From Brachyhypopomus gauderio (taxonomy: Eukaryota > Chordata > Actinopteri > Gymnotiformes > Hypopomidae): 64,000 nt of DNA. The translations under genes were made by a program, and so were the position numbers. The notes beneath the pieces are model-generated. The model saw nothing but the letters and a program-made list of their open reading frames with translations, made no database searches and was not told the DNA's origin. The stretch lies in the NCBI RefSeq assembly GCF_052324685.1, contig NC_135211.1, positions 51,473,682-51,537,681 on the forward strand. The letters are read 5' to 3'. Of this stretch, positions 1-17,811 are shown piece by piece; the first letter of the stretch is position 1; every line of letters starts with the position of its first letter.

Positions 1-470
1 TTTAGCACTTTGAGTTGCATGAATGTATGAAAGGTGCTATAGAAATAAAGATTATTATTATTATTTATTATAAAAAGGGAAGGGCAGAAAAAAACACAGC
101 TCAAATGACCACTGCAATGGTTCACCAACTGCTGCTACATTGGGCATCCATATTCACCCAAACACATATACACCCACACACACCCCCACACACATACACC
201 CACAAACCTTATTTTCAGTAGTTTTTAGCACATGCATGTATGTATGAAAGGTGCTATAGAAATAAAGATTACTTATATTATAAAAAGGGAAGGGCAGAAA
301 AAACACAGCTCAAATGACCACTGCAATGGTTCACCAACTGCTGCTACATTGGACATCCATATTCACCCACACACACATACACCCTTACACACATACACCC
401 ACACACCTTCATCCCAACATAAATTTACTCATATATGTACCCACACGGACAATCTCCCCAAGGGGAGGCC
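1..470. repeat. Tandem duplication of a ~217-bp AT/CA-rich unit
   Basis: Two copies of the same unit are visible: 'atgaaaggtgctatag' occurs at 27 and again at 244, and in both copies it is followed by an A-rich stretch, 'aaatgaccactgcaatgg' and a run of CA-rich 'cacacatacaccc' motifs. The 'ggtgctatagaaataaag' segment resembles the 3' tails of fish L2/SINE-type repeats. No gene was recognised; the short open frames here are repeat translations. Confidence 0.7.
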
Positions 471-499
471 AGGGTTTTTTCTTCTCTATCTGAGTTAGT

Positions 500-695
500 G
501 AACACATCCAGCAGAACAATGAACTGATGGTTCACACCATCACCCCCCCCCCCCCTCCACCCACTCCCCGTCTACCTATAATGGCTGCATGTGCATAACA
601 AAGGGTGGCCTAATGGGATGCAAATGTCCCCAGAACTGCCCCCTGGTGGAGGCCAGGTAGAAAAGTTTGGAATTAAAATGGTGGTAGTCCTAGTG
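500..695. mobile_element. Possible piggyBac-type transposon end (partner end not seen)
   Basis: The segment ends in 'tcctagtg' followed by TTAA at 696-699. Read inward from the TTAA this gives CACTAGGA, which matches the terminal CACTAGGAACCC of the piggyBac at 33399-38071. It includes a poly-C run at about 543-556. The other end is not recognisable in the window, so this is weak. Confidence 0.3.
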
Positions 696-837
696 TTAAA
701 TGAACCAATTAATTGAACAAACAATTCTATAAAATACATTTTTAAACACAATATCCACATTCAGGTTTCCTAAATCACATAAGAGCTCTCCCTTTTATCG
801 ATGCCTTTCCGCATCTCCCCTATAAAGCTAGTTATAC

Positions 838-940
838 TTTTGCGAGTGACCGTAGCGCGCGACTCCGCACAGCTCGCGTGAACCTCTGTGAACGGCGGAA
901 GCATTTGCCAAGTCACATTCTATGCAGTGTTGTCCGAAAC
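838..940 (+). mobile_element. hAT fragment related to the hAT at 32787-41508
   Basis: 'gagtgaccgtagcgcgcgac' at about 843 recurs at about 38116. In both places it is followed by a similar 'gtcacatt...tgcagtgttgt' stretch, so this is a small piece of the same hAT family. Further on, 1035-1080 is the reverse complement of part of the hAT interior near 22070 ('agtactttagcct'). The rest of 700-1490 shows nothing recognisable. Confidence 0.4.
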
Positions 941-1494
941 GACATGTGGTAGTATAAAGAAACACCCCTCAAAAACAGGGGAAGGAACATTTATCTGACC
1001 AATTTTAAAACACAAAGCAATGTTGCTTTGTGTTTTAGATTTGAAAAGTGCTGGCTTTAGGCTAAAGTACTTGAAAATGCACTTCTGCACTTAAAACACT
1101 TATAAAACACACGCAAATAATTTAAAAGTAATTTATATATACGAATTGGCTTGTTATTTTGACATTTGTGTGCCTAAGCGTTGCGTTTTGTGTGCGATCC
1201 GGTGACATTGTTGGCCTCAGTGACCCCTTGTCTCATGGCGCTGTTTGCGTTCCGGCATCGTTTGATTTACAAATTAAGCATTGGGCCTATTCATATCCAC
1301 ATACTGGACTTAGAAGAGTATGTTACTATCTTGAATTACACATATTCATATCCATATACTTAGAAAAGTATGTTCTGATTTTTATCAGTTTCCCTGCCAG
1401 TACCACTGCCCAGTGAAGTTTAGCATTCTTAAATATTGGACTTATCTTCTCCTCCTTCCTGCTTTGAAGTTATCTTTTCTAGAGTTATTGTTAT

Positions 1495-1520
1495 TGTGTG
1501 TGTGTGTGTGTGTGTGTGTG
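1495..1520. repeat. (TG)n microsatellite
   Basis: About 13 uninterrupted TG dinucleotides. Confidence 0.9.
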
Positions 1521-1699
1521 GCTAAGAGAGATAGAGATGGTGTGAAGTTCTTGTGAGATTCTTGTTCTGTTTTGTGAGAAGGTTGTTCTGTTTTGACAAC
1601 CTATTTGATGCATTGATCATTTCCTCATTTGTTGGATTTACGTCTTATTCTCCACCTGTGCAAATAAAAAAACAACTACATTTTAACTGCGATTAGGGT

Positions 1700-1804
1700 T
1701 CCTTGTTTAAATTATTGCCCGGCCCTTGTGTTTGACTTGGTAGATCTCGGCATGCCATCAACTTCAAAAGTAGATCTTGGTTAAAAAAAGGCTGGGCACC
1801 CCTG
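1700..1804. mobile_element. hAT-type terminal fragment
   Basis: The segment contains 'gtagatcttggttaaaa' and ends in 'gggcacccctg', the usual right terminus of a Charlie-like hAT. It abuts a Rex1 remnant. The left end was not found. Confidence 0.4.
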
Positions 1805-1925
1805 GTGTACAGTGAGTACAGGAGTGGGCTCAATATAAATCCTTGGGTGGCGCCGATACTGAGGGTTTTTGAGCTGGATGTGAAATGTCCCATCTTGACA
1901 ACTTGAGGTCTGTCAGTCAGGAATC

Positions 1926-2385
1926 TGTCACGTATGACCGTGTCCCCCTCCGTTAGCTGTCACTCCGAACCCCTCGTGTCTGTGTTCCGTACCTGTTTAC
2001 CCCGTCCCGCTCGTTTGCCTCTGTGATTACCTCGTTAGTTCCCACGCCCCTTGTTATTACCGTCACCTGCCCCTTGTTTAATGTCATTGTATTTAAGCCC
2101 CTGAGTCTCCCTTGTCCTTTGTCTGGTATTTTGTTTGATTTGGATGTTTGACAATCTGCTGTTTATCTGTGTACCTGACCGTGGTGTGTTGTTGGTTTTT
2201 GATTCCTTGTCTGTTCTCGTATCCCTTGTCATTGTCATGCCCGTATTCGCCTGTTACTCGGACTGCCCTCCCGTTATCGACCCGGACTGGCTAAGCGACG
2301 ATGAGTATGGTATTTCCTTTAATAAATCTCGCTCCTCTCAGCATTTGTGTCCGTCTCCTCGCTACGCAGCGCGAGAAACGTTACA
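1926..2385 (+). repeat. 5' LTR of element 1
   Basis: The 460-bp LTR has a TATA-like TATTTAAG at 2090-2097, an inferred transcript start near 2121, an AATAAA at about 2319 and the end ACGTTACA. A reading frame opens inside it at 2237. Confidence 0.85.
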
Positions 2386-4062
2386 GAATACCAGACCTAC
2401 CAAGGACACAGCGAGAGAGCGAGACTCTGGTGAGTTCGAACACTGTAATGAGATGTTGGCTGGATTAATCCGGTTCGACTCTCCGGTATTGCAGTACGAA
2501 CGAACCAGAGACAGGAAATCCCCTTGCGCTGTGGGTACAGGGGAGTCTCGTCGCTGCAAGAACAAAGCGAGGACACTTCCAACGTCTAGCTTTAGCGACG
2601 AGCTCCCTGGTAAGCGCAATGTGTCTGCCCGACTCCAGCCTGTAGCGCGAGAGTCGAGCAGACGGAATGAATGTGCAGACGAGCGTTGGCTTGGCTCTCG
2701 GTTGGCTTTCAAAAGTCATTGTGAGCTCCCGATACCTCCGACGAGGCGGAGTCACCAGGAAAGCCACCGAGAAGCAGTTGTGTCTGTATGTTCTTCCAGG
2801 CGCAGACCGGACCGGGGAAGGAGGAAGACCACGCCCCCAGTTCAGAGCCCCGCCGCCACAGCGCATGAGGTCGTCGTCTCGCTGGAAGAGAACCTCCCTC
2901 CGCTACTCCCGGAAGCTACCCCCCGAAAGCTCCCCAAGAATTTTTTTGGGGGGTCGTACAAGCCACTCGACGAAGGAGTGGCTGGCTGAAATCCGGAATG
3001 ACGTCGGTATGGCGGACACGCCCCCCGGTGACGTCAGTATGGCGGACACGCCCCCCGAGGACGTCAGCCCGATGGAGGTTCCGCCACCCCGAGGACGTCA
3101 GTATGGCGGACACGCCCCCCGAGGACGTCAGCCCGATGGAGGTTCCGCCCCCCGAGGACGTCAGCCCGATGGAGGTTCCGCCCCCCGAGGACATCTCGTC
3201 CGCGCCGGCTGCTGTCCCCGCGACCCTGGAGAGGTCGCCCGCGCCGGCTGCTGTCCCCGCGACCCTGGAGGGGTCGTCCACGTCAGTTCCTGTTCCCGCT
3301 GCCCGTCGGCAGTCCACGCCAGTTCCTGTCCCCGCGACCCTGGAGAGGTCACCCGCGCCGGCTGCTGCTCCCGCTGCCCGCCAGCGGACCCCGCCTGTCC
3401 CTGCTGCCCGCCAGCGGACCCCGCCTGTCCCCGCTGCCCGCCAGCGGACCCCGCCTGTTCCCGCTGCACGCAAGCGGTCCCCGCCTGTTGCCCTTGAGAC
3501 TGTGCTGCCCCCTGTTGGGCATGGACTTTATGTTCCCCCTGCTCCGCCCTGTGCCTCCTATGTTCCGTTGCCCGTGTTCCCCTTGCTCTCTGGTCCCATC
3601 CCTGGTTTTGTTTTGGTCCCTGTCCCCGTGGTTGTGTCTGTCAGGGTCTGTGTTCCTGTTCCCGTGTCTGTGCCTGGTGGTGTCGTCTCCGTACCTGTCC
3701 CCGTGTCAGTGCCCCAAGTTTTGACCCACTTTGTTCCTGTCCCGGTCTCTGTCGTCCACGTCGTGTTTGCCTCCGTGTATGCCCCTGCCCTGTTCCCTGG
3801 CCCCACTCCCGTGTCTACTCCTGGTCCTGTCCCATCCGGCCCTGCTGGCCCATCCTGGCCCTGCCTGTTCTACCGTGCCCCGACCCGGCCCTTGGCCAGT
3901 CTCTGCTCCCCTGTCTCCGGTCCCTGCCATGCCCCAGGTCCCTCGTCTTGTTTTGTCCTGGTCTGTTCCTCCGATCTGTCCTGTGTCCCGTGGTCCCCTG
4001 CCCTGTCTGCCCTTGCGTGCCCCGGAGTGGCACGCCTTGAGGGGGAGTACTGTCACGTATGA
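2237..4062 (+). pseudogene. Gag-like, proline/valine-rich polyprotein of LTR element 1 (frame broken)
   Basis: The frame starts inside the 5' LTR (MPVFACYSD...), runs through the LTR end and the putative primer-binding site, and continues as an arginine/serine-rich basic region to a stop at 2987-2989. In another frame, 2998-4062 carries repeats of a PPPEDVSPMEV type, then PAARQRTPPV repeats, then a long VPVPVSV-rich tail. The homologous element 2 shows the same order, so this was probably one polyprotein now broken by a stop and a frameshift. No capsid fold or zinc knuckle was recognised with confidence. The N-terminal peptide is shared with element 2 (GIS-NKSRS-Q-LCPSPR), which supports coding use. 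Confidence 0.55.
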
Positions 4063-4510
4063 CCGTGTCCCCCTCCGTTAGCTGTCACTCCGAACCCCTC
4101 GTGTCTGTGTTCCGTACCTGTTTACCCCGCCCCGCTCGTTTGTCTCTGTGATTACCTCGTTAGTTCCCACGCCCCTTGTTATTACCATCACCTGCCCTTT
4201 GTTTAATGTCATTGTATTTAAGCCCCTGAGTCTCCCTTGTCCTTTGTCTGGTATTTTGTTTGATTTGGTTGTTTGACAATCTGCTGTTTATCTGTGTACC
4301 TGACCGTGGTGTGTTGTTGGTTTTTGATTCCTTGTCTGTTCTCGTATCCCTTGTCATTGTCATGCCCGTATTCGCCTGTTACTCGGACTGCCCTCCCGTT
4401 ATCGACCCGGACTGGCTAAGCGACGATGAGTATGGTATTTCCTTTAATAAATCTCGCTCCTCTCAGCATTTGTGTCCGTCTCCTCGCTACGCAGCGCGAG
4501 AAACGTTACA
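4051..4510 (+). repeat. 3' LTR of element 1
   Basis: Same length as the 5' LTR (460 bp) with a handful of substitutions; followed by the GAATC target duplication. Confidence 0.85.
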
Positions 4511-4590
4511 GAATCACTATACCCAGGAACACAATGAGTTTCAGCCCCAGATCATGGAGTTTCATTCCACTGCTTCCTCTAACTCTACAC

Positions 4591-5202
4591 ACAAGCAAAT
4601 ATCCCAAATGCTGTAAGTGGTATAGAAGATTAACTTGCACTAACATGTTGGATATCTTTCTCTCTGTTCAACATATCCATTAACATTTTCCAACACAAAG
4701 TTACTGAGACTTTGACTTCCTCTGAGTAGCACAGTCACTAGGTACCTGCCACTGATCCTGCGTACTGCCAGTTGTCCTGATCCTAGAGCTTCACCTGCAC
4801 CTGCTCTAGTGGAGCTGAGATGGAGAATAAAGACTCACAACTATCTCTCAACTTGGACCCTCCTTGCTGCCAGTGTCACACTGGCCTAGTCTACAGTGTT
4901 AGACATGTTGACACTGTAGATTGTGACAGATATTCAAATAGCATGTAAATTATGCCTAAATAACAGATCTGAGGTTCAGATGTGAACTCAATAAAGCAGC
5001 ATCTAACACCATCTCTGTGTGCATCACACTCAGGGTCTGGACAATAGCAAGACGCACTTCTACTCTCAGTAGGATCAGACTGACTCTTTATTGCATTTAT
5101 GGCATTATTTCCGTCATGAAAAGTTTATCATAACGCTCTAATTACAGTACATTCCAGGCATTGATGTTGGTGTTACCTGCTAGTGCAGTTCAACACAGAC
5201 AT

Positions 5203-5265
<63 letters not shown>

Positions 5266-6021
5266 ATATTAAGGAAGGTGAAAAGGTAGAGATGAAGTTC
5301 AACTAAACCTCCCACACGTGACATACATCATTTATTTATTTTGGTACATGTGGTCCTGCTACATTCTGGCCCCGCCCACCTACCACTGCTGCAGTGCTAC
5401 CTGATATGACACCACTGCTGTGGCCTAATAGTCCATTATAAACAATAAGTCTATTATAAACAATTGTTCATTATTCATTATACATCTATACAATGTCTCA
5501 ATCTCTCTCGTTTGTAATATTGTTCTCTGCCTGTGTGTTGGTGTTATGGTCTCATACATCATCTACACTCTCACAGCTCTAGTAGATGTTCTGTAGAAGA
5601 GTCTATGTGCCACACTGTTAGTTACAGATGTACAGTAAGAACTGTACAGAGTAAGAAATGTACAGAGACTGTACAATTTCTGCTCTTCAAGTTCATGAAT
5701 GAAAATGAAGTCTCTGTAATGCAACGTAAGGATCCCGTATGCAGTCAAGTTTTCTTATATTCTTTTTTTGTTTTGGGTCATATGCTCAAAGGGAGACTTC
5801 CGCTTGTATTCTCTCTTTAATAAGTCAGTTCACATCTTAATTTTACATATCGTGTCACGTGAAGATGCTCAGGAAGTCACATTGGTGAAGGAGTTAGTGA
5901 GACACACATATGTAGAAGGAGTAGTTTCAGCCAGCAGCTTTTCTCTTAGTTTGATCAAAAGTAATTTGAACACAAACTGCTTCATCTGTTTGAACTGATT
6001 CATTTTATAGAGAGAGAAAAA
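4591..6021. other. Upstream region of lectin gene 1
   Basis: No gene was recognised. A long (TG)n run lies at 5203-5262. The 5840-5900 segment, with 'caggaagtcacattgg', resembles the sequence just upstream of the orphan lectin exon at 51334-51439, suggesting a shared ancestral promoter or 5' leader. No clear TATA box was identified. Confidence 0.35.
5203..5262. repeat. (TG)n microsatellite
   Basis: About 30 uninterrupted TG units upstream of lectin gene 1. Confidence 0.95.
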
Positions 6022-11857
<5,836 letters not shown>

Positions 11858-11964
11858 TACGTTCTGGTGAAATAATTAATGTTACAAATCAAATACCGCT
11901 TTGAGTTTGACTGCCCCCTTTTGTTGAAGTTTTTACAGCATATAATATGGTGCATTGCTTAGGA

Positions 11965-12668
11965 CACAGGTCACTAATAGGCGGACCTCTGTCCGGATCC
12001 GGACCAAAATGATGTCTCATGCGGACCCGAAACTGATACCAAAACAGAAACGCTATAGTAAAATCTTGTTGAGCACTTTCTGTTTTACCAGCACAGCTTT
12101 TACAGTCCTTACAGTAGTGCTCACGCGTCCAAAGAAACCTACGGATTAATTGCATGCGAGTTTGGCTATACCACCAAGCCAGTATCACGAAGCAAAGTGA
12201 GACTGGATGGGAGGCGTGGAAGACGTAACCTAGTGAAAGACAAAAATAAAAATATAGAGAAACTGATAGGTGAGACGGAGACGTAGAGAAAAACGGCGAA
12301 AAGAAAGAAATATACAGGCAGGCAAGACGGGAAAAGATAGAGAAACCTGATCGCTGAGACGAAGAAGGAGAGGAGAAACCATTTCTGAACATGCACAGTT
12401 GTCATGTTTTACTTATTATTTAGAATTGGGTAGGGAAACACTCTTTCTATCTGTGCATATGACAATATCATAACATATAAAACATCAGAAATTAGATATA
12501 CATGTTCAGCCATCTAATAAGACCGAATTCATTTCATTTGATAGGCAAATCAAGGCATGCGGATGTTAATATGATGATGCCATGGTTCAGAATATATAGA
12601 CTTCTGGACCGTGGCATCATTAAATATTGCCAGACTGGACCTCTTTAAATTTTAATTGAATACCCCTG
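11965..12668. mobile_element. hAT-type element just 3' of lectin gene 1
   Basis: A 704-bp element flanked by near-identical 8-bp duplications GCTTAGGA (11957-11964) and GCTTAGAA (12669-12676). It begins CACAGGTCACTAATAG and ends AATACCCCTG; both ends carry a GAGGTCC motif in inverse orientation. It lies 108 bp after the lectin stop codon. No transposase was recognised. Confidence 0.65.
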
Positions 12669-14202
12669 GCTTAGAAGTTATCGAGTTACTTATTAAAATT
12701 ATTGTTGATGATTTGTGTTGTGTTTATAATGGGTAATGGTTGTTTTGTCCAGTTATTTTTTCTTTTATGTTGCTGTTGCACAGCTCTGATAAGGGAATTA
12801 ATGTTTTTAGATTTTCATATTATCTTGAGATAATCGTGAGATTATGTTTATTCATGGATTGTATGATTTTGTACTGTTTGTTTCCTGGCTGTGGATATTG
12901 ATCCTGTTGTGTAAACTCTACAATCTTTGTCACCTGGTACTGTTAAAAAAGAGGCATTTTGGGAAAACTGAACTTTTATCATATTTATTGATTTTTAGTC
13001 TGTTTTACAATTTTGCAAAGTCTTATGCCAAACCTAATATTTAAATGTTTTTTTATGTTTGCTAGAATGACCATGTTGCTTAATGCATGTATAAAAGCAT
13101 TTTAACATAAACAGAAGTTTATATTCAAAATATTGTTATACACACAAAAATTTGTTGATCAAATACAAAGTCTAAGTCTGTGCAAGGAGCTACAAGCGTT
13201 TATGAAATTACTAATTTCATACATAAAGAGAGAATGACAGTTTAATGTTCACCCACTTTTACTAATATACTGGGGAGTTTGGCTATAGCTGTTCCTCAGT
13301 TTTTGTATTATTGTGATGACGGTCACAGAGAAGCTTTTTTACCACCGGCTTACTCATTGTCAATTGCTCCATTTTAATTAAATAAATAAATACAATGTTC
13401 AGTACAAGCTTACAGTTTCTTTATTCATTTCCACCAATGCCAAAGTATTTTTGAAATGAGCTCCGTTTATTGTCAAACTGTTTGTACATTTGGAGCTTTT
13501 GTGCACAGAGAACCCAGACAAAATTGTGACCTTCTTATAGAGCTTTTTTAGTGTCACCTGAACCTGAACTCATTATTACTTGAAAAAAAAGTCCATTAAA
13601 TCCATTCAGGTATGCAAAAATTGAAGTTAAAATTCAGGTTCGGGTCGAAATTCAGGTTCGGGTCGAAATTCAGGTTCAGGTTGAAATTTCGGTGGGGAAT
13701 GCATCCGGGATACTTAGGATGAGCAAACACACTCAGAGCTAATCGAACTGCATCTGACCAATCACAAAACATCTCAGAGGTCAAGTGCAGGCGCGTCTTT
13801 CTGCCAATTTTCTAAAAGGACCATTCGGAAGACCATGGCCGAAGATCGCACTGTCTGAGCTTTTCCAGCTGTAAGTAAACCTAATCTTTATTAGTTTATC
13901 CTCTTCTTCTTTAGGACCACACCAGAGTTGTAAATTGAAAATCAGATTTTGGATTTCTTTCTTAAGACGAGTATGGTGTGAAGCACATGTTGGCAGGCTA
14001 GTTTGTTAGTATCTGCGTTAGGTTTCTTCAGTATTGACGATGAACAGCATTTTGTTTTAACGTATGTAAGTACGTGACGGAAGCACTGAAGCTGCAGCTA
14101 TATTGTGCATTCCGCATAGAAGCATTATAAATTCTGGTGTAGGTATATTGACATTAGTCACAAATCACAATCGGTAAAAATGATTAAGCCGCTGTGCGTG
14201 TG
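12669..14202. other. AT-rich stretch with no recognised gene
   Basis: Nothing coding was recognised. At 13632-13690 there are three imperfect copies of an 18-bp unit ('aattcaggttcgggtcga'). Confidence 0.5.
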
Positions 14203-14210
14203 TGTGCGCA

Positions 14211-14865
14211 CCAGTAGCGAACCATGACCATTAAAAGTGGGCCCGCCCCCCCCCCCCCTTCCTAATTAACTGCAATAAATAAAAAATAAAAAACTGAGAT
14301 GACAGTACAGCTTTAGAAACGGAATAAACAATAATATATGTACTAGAGAAGTTCTTAAGCAAAATAAGGTTCACAGCTCTGTGTTCCTTGGGAACGGAAT
14401 ATGTAAACAACGCGCACGAGGGCATCAAAGGACTGAATCGAAACTAGCTAGCGGTGGTATGCTAAGGTCAGCTAGTGTCGCCACAGCGGGCGGAAATTAT
14501 CATACAGTTAAGCCTGCCCACTAAGTGAGGAAGATATGATTGGTCAATTTTACTGTCATTTGAAACTGGTATTGCGCTGAATTATAACTGGAAGGCCCTC
14601 TGTAAACGAACAGCGGGCATCACAGTCCTGATAGGGGGAGACACAGGCTCACAGGCTTCCACTTAACTTAACCCCTCACCTTCAAATACAGATTGAATAG
14701 ACATGGTTGAATAATTTATTTGCTTATGTTTCTGTAATTGTTTAGATGTCGATTGTCAAACTGTAAGTAGATAGAAAAAAATCGGATAAATTATATATAT
14801 TTATATTTTAAGAATATTTTAGGCCCTCTCAGAGGGTGTAGAGGGCCCTGACGGTTCCCCACTGG
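14211..14865. mobile_element. hAT-type non-autonomous element
   Basis: The ends are CCAGTAGCGAACC and, read inward from the right, CCAGTGGGGAACC. Flanking 8-mers TGTGCGCA (14203-14210) and TGCGCGCA (14866-14873) match at seven of eight positions. Contains a poly-C run near 14247; no protein-coding capacity was seen. Confidence 0.6.
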
Positions 14866-15450
14866 TGCGCGCATAGAAAAAACATCGTTTTTATTATTGG
14901 AGTTATTAGTAGACACCGCGCATACACATAGGCCTATTCTAACTTAAATAACAGCTACATTCTTCCGGCAAAACTGCTTGGAATATTTTAGTGAAAGTTA
15001 CAGGAATGTGAGTTGGTGTTTGCAATGAAGCAACATTATTCAACATATATTTATTTTGCAATAAGAACAATATATGTTTTGTTTTGTGCGGGAGTCAAAT
15101 TAGAGACTGCGTATTCAACCGCCTAACTCGGCGAAGTTGCCATTAACCTTCAGCGGCGGTAGTATAAATGTGTATATTGTAAGTTGTATATGAGACGTGC
15201 TATACAACTAAACTTTCATGTATCGCATTAGTTAATTTCAGTATTGTGCAAGCTTTCAGTGGGTACAGTGATTGGTGCTTCCAAACACTGAGTCATTACC
15301 AAGACAATAGATACTAAACGCATCGCAGCAAGGAGGCAGGTTTGTGGTTGAATTGCAAAAAACTCCAGTATGCCATTTCTTTCTGTTCAGTGAAGAACAT
15401 TTGTTTGTCCATTTATTATCACATTTCTGGTTGACAATTTTTCTTGACAG

Positions 15451-17411
15451 GGTAGTCATGCTGAAGTATTACGTTCTGCAACACACCTAGTATCTCTGCT
15501 TGCATCATGTGAGAGCCAAGGGACCACAGTCAGTGCTGTGTTACCCTCCAGGGAGGACAATAGCAGGTTCAGTGTTTAGGCTTTTATACCTTTTATAAAG
15601 CTTGTTGTGGAATATTTTATCTACAAAATTAAGAGCTTTCTGTGGTTACCCTTTTACAGGCAACAGGGAGGTCAAAGACCAGGCAAGCAGGCTCCTAGAC
15701 CTACAGTTCAGACAGAAATGACCAGGTTTAGATTAACTGATTGTTTTAAGTTACAAAATAAATTTGTAGGGAGGAAAATTGTTCATCTGTGGTTTTTATT
15801 TTTGTTTGTTTTTGTTTCCACAGGGCCTTTCCAGACCTTTATTCCAAAGGGAAGGCTACGCGACGTTTAATAGGCGGACGTTTCCAGGAGGGAGTTCCAC
15901 GTAAAAAGATACAGAAAATAAGTGTCACTTTCAATCTCTTGCCAAGCCTGTATGAAAAGACACCAATAGATTCAGAGCAGCTGGTGCATTTACAGGCTGG
16001 TTTAGGGCGAAGAACTGCTACTCTAGATGAAGATACCACACATGAGGAGATAGGCACATATGATGAACATATGAAACCTATGCCCTCAGTTTGTAAGACT
16101 TGTATGGACTTACCCCAATTAACACAACAGGGAGAGACTATTTGGAGGGTATTATAACATTTCATTATAGCATTGGTCCCAAACAAAATGTAATTTTTGC
16201 ATCATTATATGTTTGTTTTTATTTACTTTTTATAATGCAGTTAATGGAGCAACTCAATGTGCTGTATCCAAAGCTAATGACAATAAAAGGAGGCTGGCTT
16301 CTTTACAAAGCACCAGGTACAGACTAAATTATTTGTTTGATGTAGACATTTCTTTATGTACACTTAAATATACTTCTTAAACACTTAACAGAACCATTGA
16401 TTAGATGATTCTTTTATTATGGAAAAAGTTGTTAAGATTGATGGAGAATGTTTATGGAGAAATTGAATCTTTTTGAAGAATTCTATAAAGTTTTTTTTTT
16501 TGTTACAAGTTTGACATTGTAACAGTAAAAGAGACCTATTGAAAATACATTCTATTGATCCACATAGAAAATACAATCAGTCTGATGAACCCTCTAATTA
16601 TGCTGTGTTCTAGTTAATGAACTAATGATGAACCATCTTTGAGTGTAAATGTGACATGTTATTAACATAGAGCAAGAAACAAGTGCATGAAACACAAAAG
16701 GGGATTTTAATAAAATACAAGAAACAGACACATACTGAGGACCAGCAGTACAAGTACAATTGAATGACAAAAGTAACAGGATTTATCAGTTTATTATAAG
16801 GCTCAAATGCAACGCATTGGAGGGGCACCTGTGGGGACTTAAATGGCGAAGTAAAATGAACATGTATTTTTACTTTAGGAGGATGGGGAAGATGAAAGCT
16901 GTCTCTTATGCCACCAGAGGATTGTGGATATACTGGCAAAATTCTGAAAGCAGCTTGTTAAGGGCCCATTTATATAGCTCCACTTCAAGAACAGCTGGAC
17001 ACTAATCCATTGCCCCCTACATCAGAAGCATTCAGCAACATGCCAAAAGCTCTGTGTCAGAAGTGCAAAACGATGTATCCACTCCAAGTCCTGGCTGACT
17101 ACATCAAGTCATGTGAAATCACAGCTGTGGAAGACTCTGTGGAAGAATCTGACCATCTAGACAGTGATGGTAATGAGCCAAAAGGGACCAAATGTAAGTA
17201 CTTTTGTGTAAAGTAAAAGTACATTTGCAATGCTGATATAATATGAATTATAATTATATTGCTAAAAATAAATAGTAGAAACTAAGTCTTAGTTGTGATG
17301 TGAATTCTGTGCTTCCATTTTCTCAGCACCTGTTGATCACACCTGTCCAATATGCCTGAAAAGATTCCCTTCCAAAACCATTGAAATACACGCAAGTTCA
17401 TGTGGAGAAAG
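15451..17411 (+). pseudogene. Multi-exon pseudogene resembling teleost G2E3/HECT-like proteins
   Basis: Six exons can be traced with matching phases: 15451-15566, 15660-15725, 15824-16052, 16241-16316, 16879-17193 and 17327-17411. The product includes LGRRTATLDEDTTHEEI, a GGWLLYKAPG block, a CQKCKTM...C cysteine segment and a C2HC-type finger (CPICLKRF...HASSC). This order resembles an expanded teleost family often annotated G2E3-like or HECT E3-like; I recognise it only by pattern. It is broken: in-frame stops at 16893-16895 (TGA) and 16959-16961 (TAA), and no GT donor after exon 3 (GG at 16053). Nothing downstream of 17411 is convincing; a Rex1 copy follows at 17.8 kb. The upstream start is not identified. 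Confidence 0.5.
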
Positions 17412-17811
17412 GTATTCATGGTTTATCAAATGCTAACATCTCCCTTTTGTCATTTTCCTTTTTTACATTATTTTAAATGTATAAATAAGAGGGATAGGAA
17501 TGGTCCAAAATTGGCTCGAATTAAGAATTCCTACACTGATATTCTATTAAAACCATTTTCTTCTCCTGTAAAGTTGTCTCATTGAACATATGAGGTTTTG
17601 TTTTGGCCATTGTAGTGACTGACAGCCATTCAGAAGTTGCGAATGAGGTATTGCCAGGCTGTAGTGCCAAAATTGTGGATGGTTGGTGCTGTATTCTATT
17701 ACAAAATAAAAGTAATCTTACATTTAGAAGCCTTGTGTATGTCATGCTTGCCTTTATTGCCTATTTGAGTTTCTCATGGGTTTTCCCGTTTCCCAATCCA
17801 TAGAGTGGCAG

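Larger units (their letters stand above)
1926..4510 (+). mobile_element. LTR element 1: pol-less Tf1/sushi-type retrotransposon
   Basis: This is a complete insertion. Two 460-bp LTRs (1926-2385 and 4051-4510, TGTCACG...CGTTACA) are flanked by the 5-bp target duplication GAATC (1921-1925 and 4511-4515). A purine-rich tract (GAGGGGGAG) precedes the 3' LTR. No tRNA-type primer site follows the 5' LTR; instead AATACCAGAC (2387-2396) is complementary to GTCTGGTATT (2121-2130), which lies 31 bp after a TATTTAAG box at 2090. The 1.67-kb interior has no protease, reverse transcriptase, RNase H or integrase. By eye the LTRs differ at about five positions, so the insertion is fairly recent. Confidence 0.85.
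1805..4590 (-). pseudogene. Rex1-type LINE reverse transcriptase remnant, split by LTR element 1
   Basis: On the minus strand, 1805-1925 encodes a degraded reverse-transcriptase block ending in a recognisable LSPLLYSLYT motif, the Rex1-type equivalent of QGCVLSPLLY. The reading continues on the far side of the LTR element, at about 4511-4590, with KLHDLGL, a motif found just upstream of this block in Rex1-type RT. LTR element 1 (1926-4510) therefore inserted into an already decaying LINE. Only about 200 bp of LINE remains and it is not functional. Confidence 0.5.

Noticed and set aside
2386..2400. tRNA primer-binding site after the 5' LTR of element 1
   Set aside because: No TGG start; the match is to the element's own LTR instead, and the same holds in elements 2 and 3.
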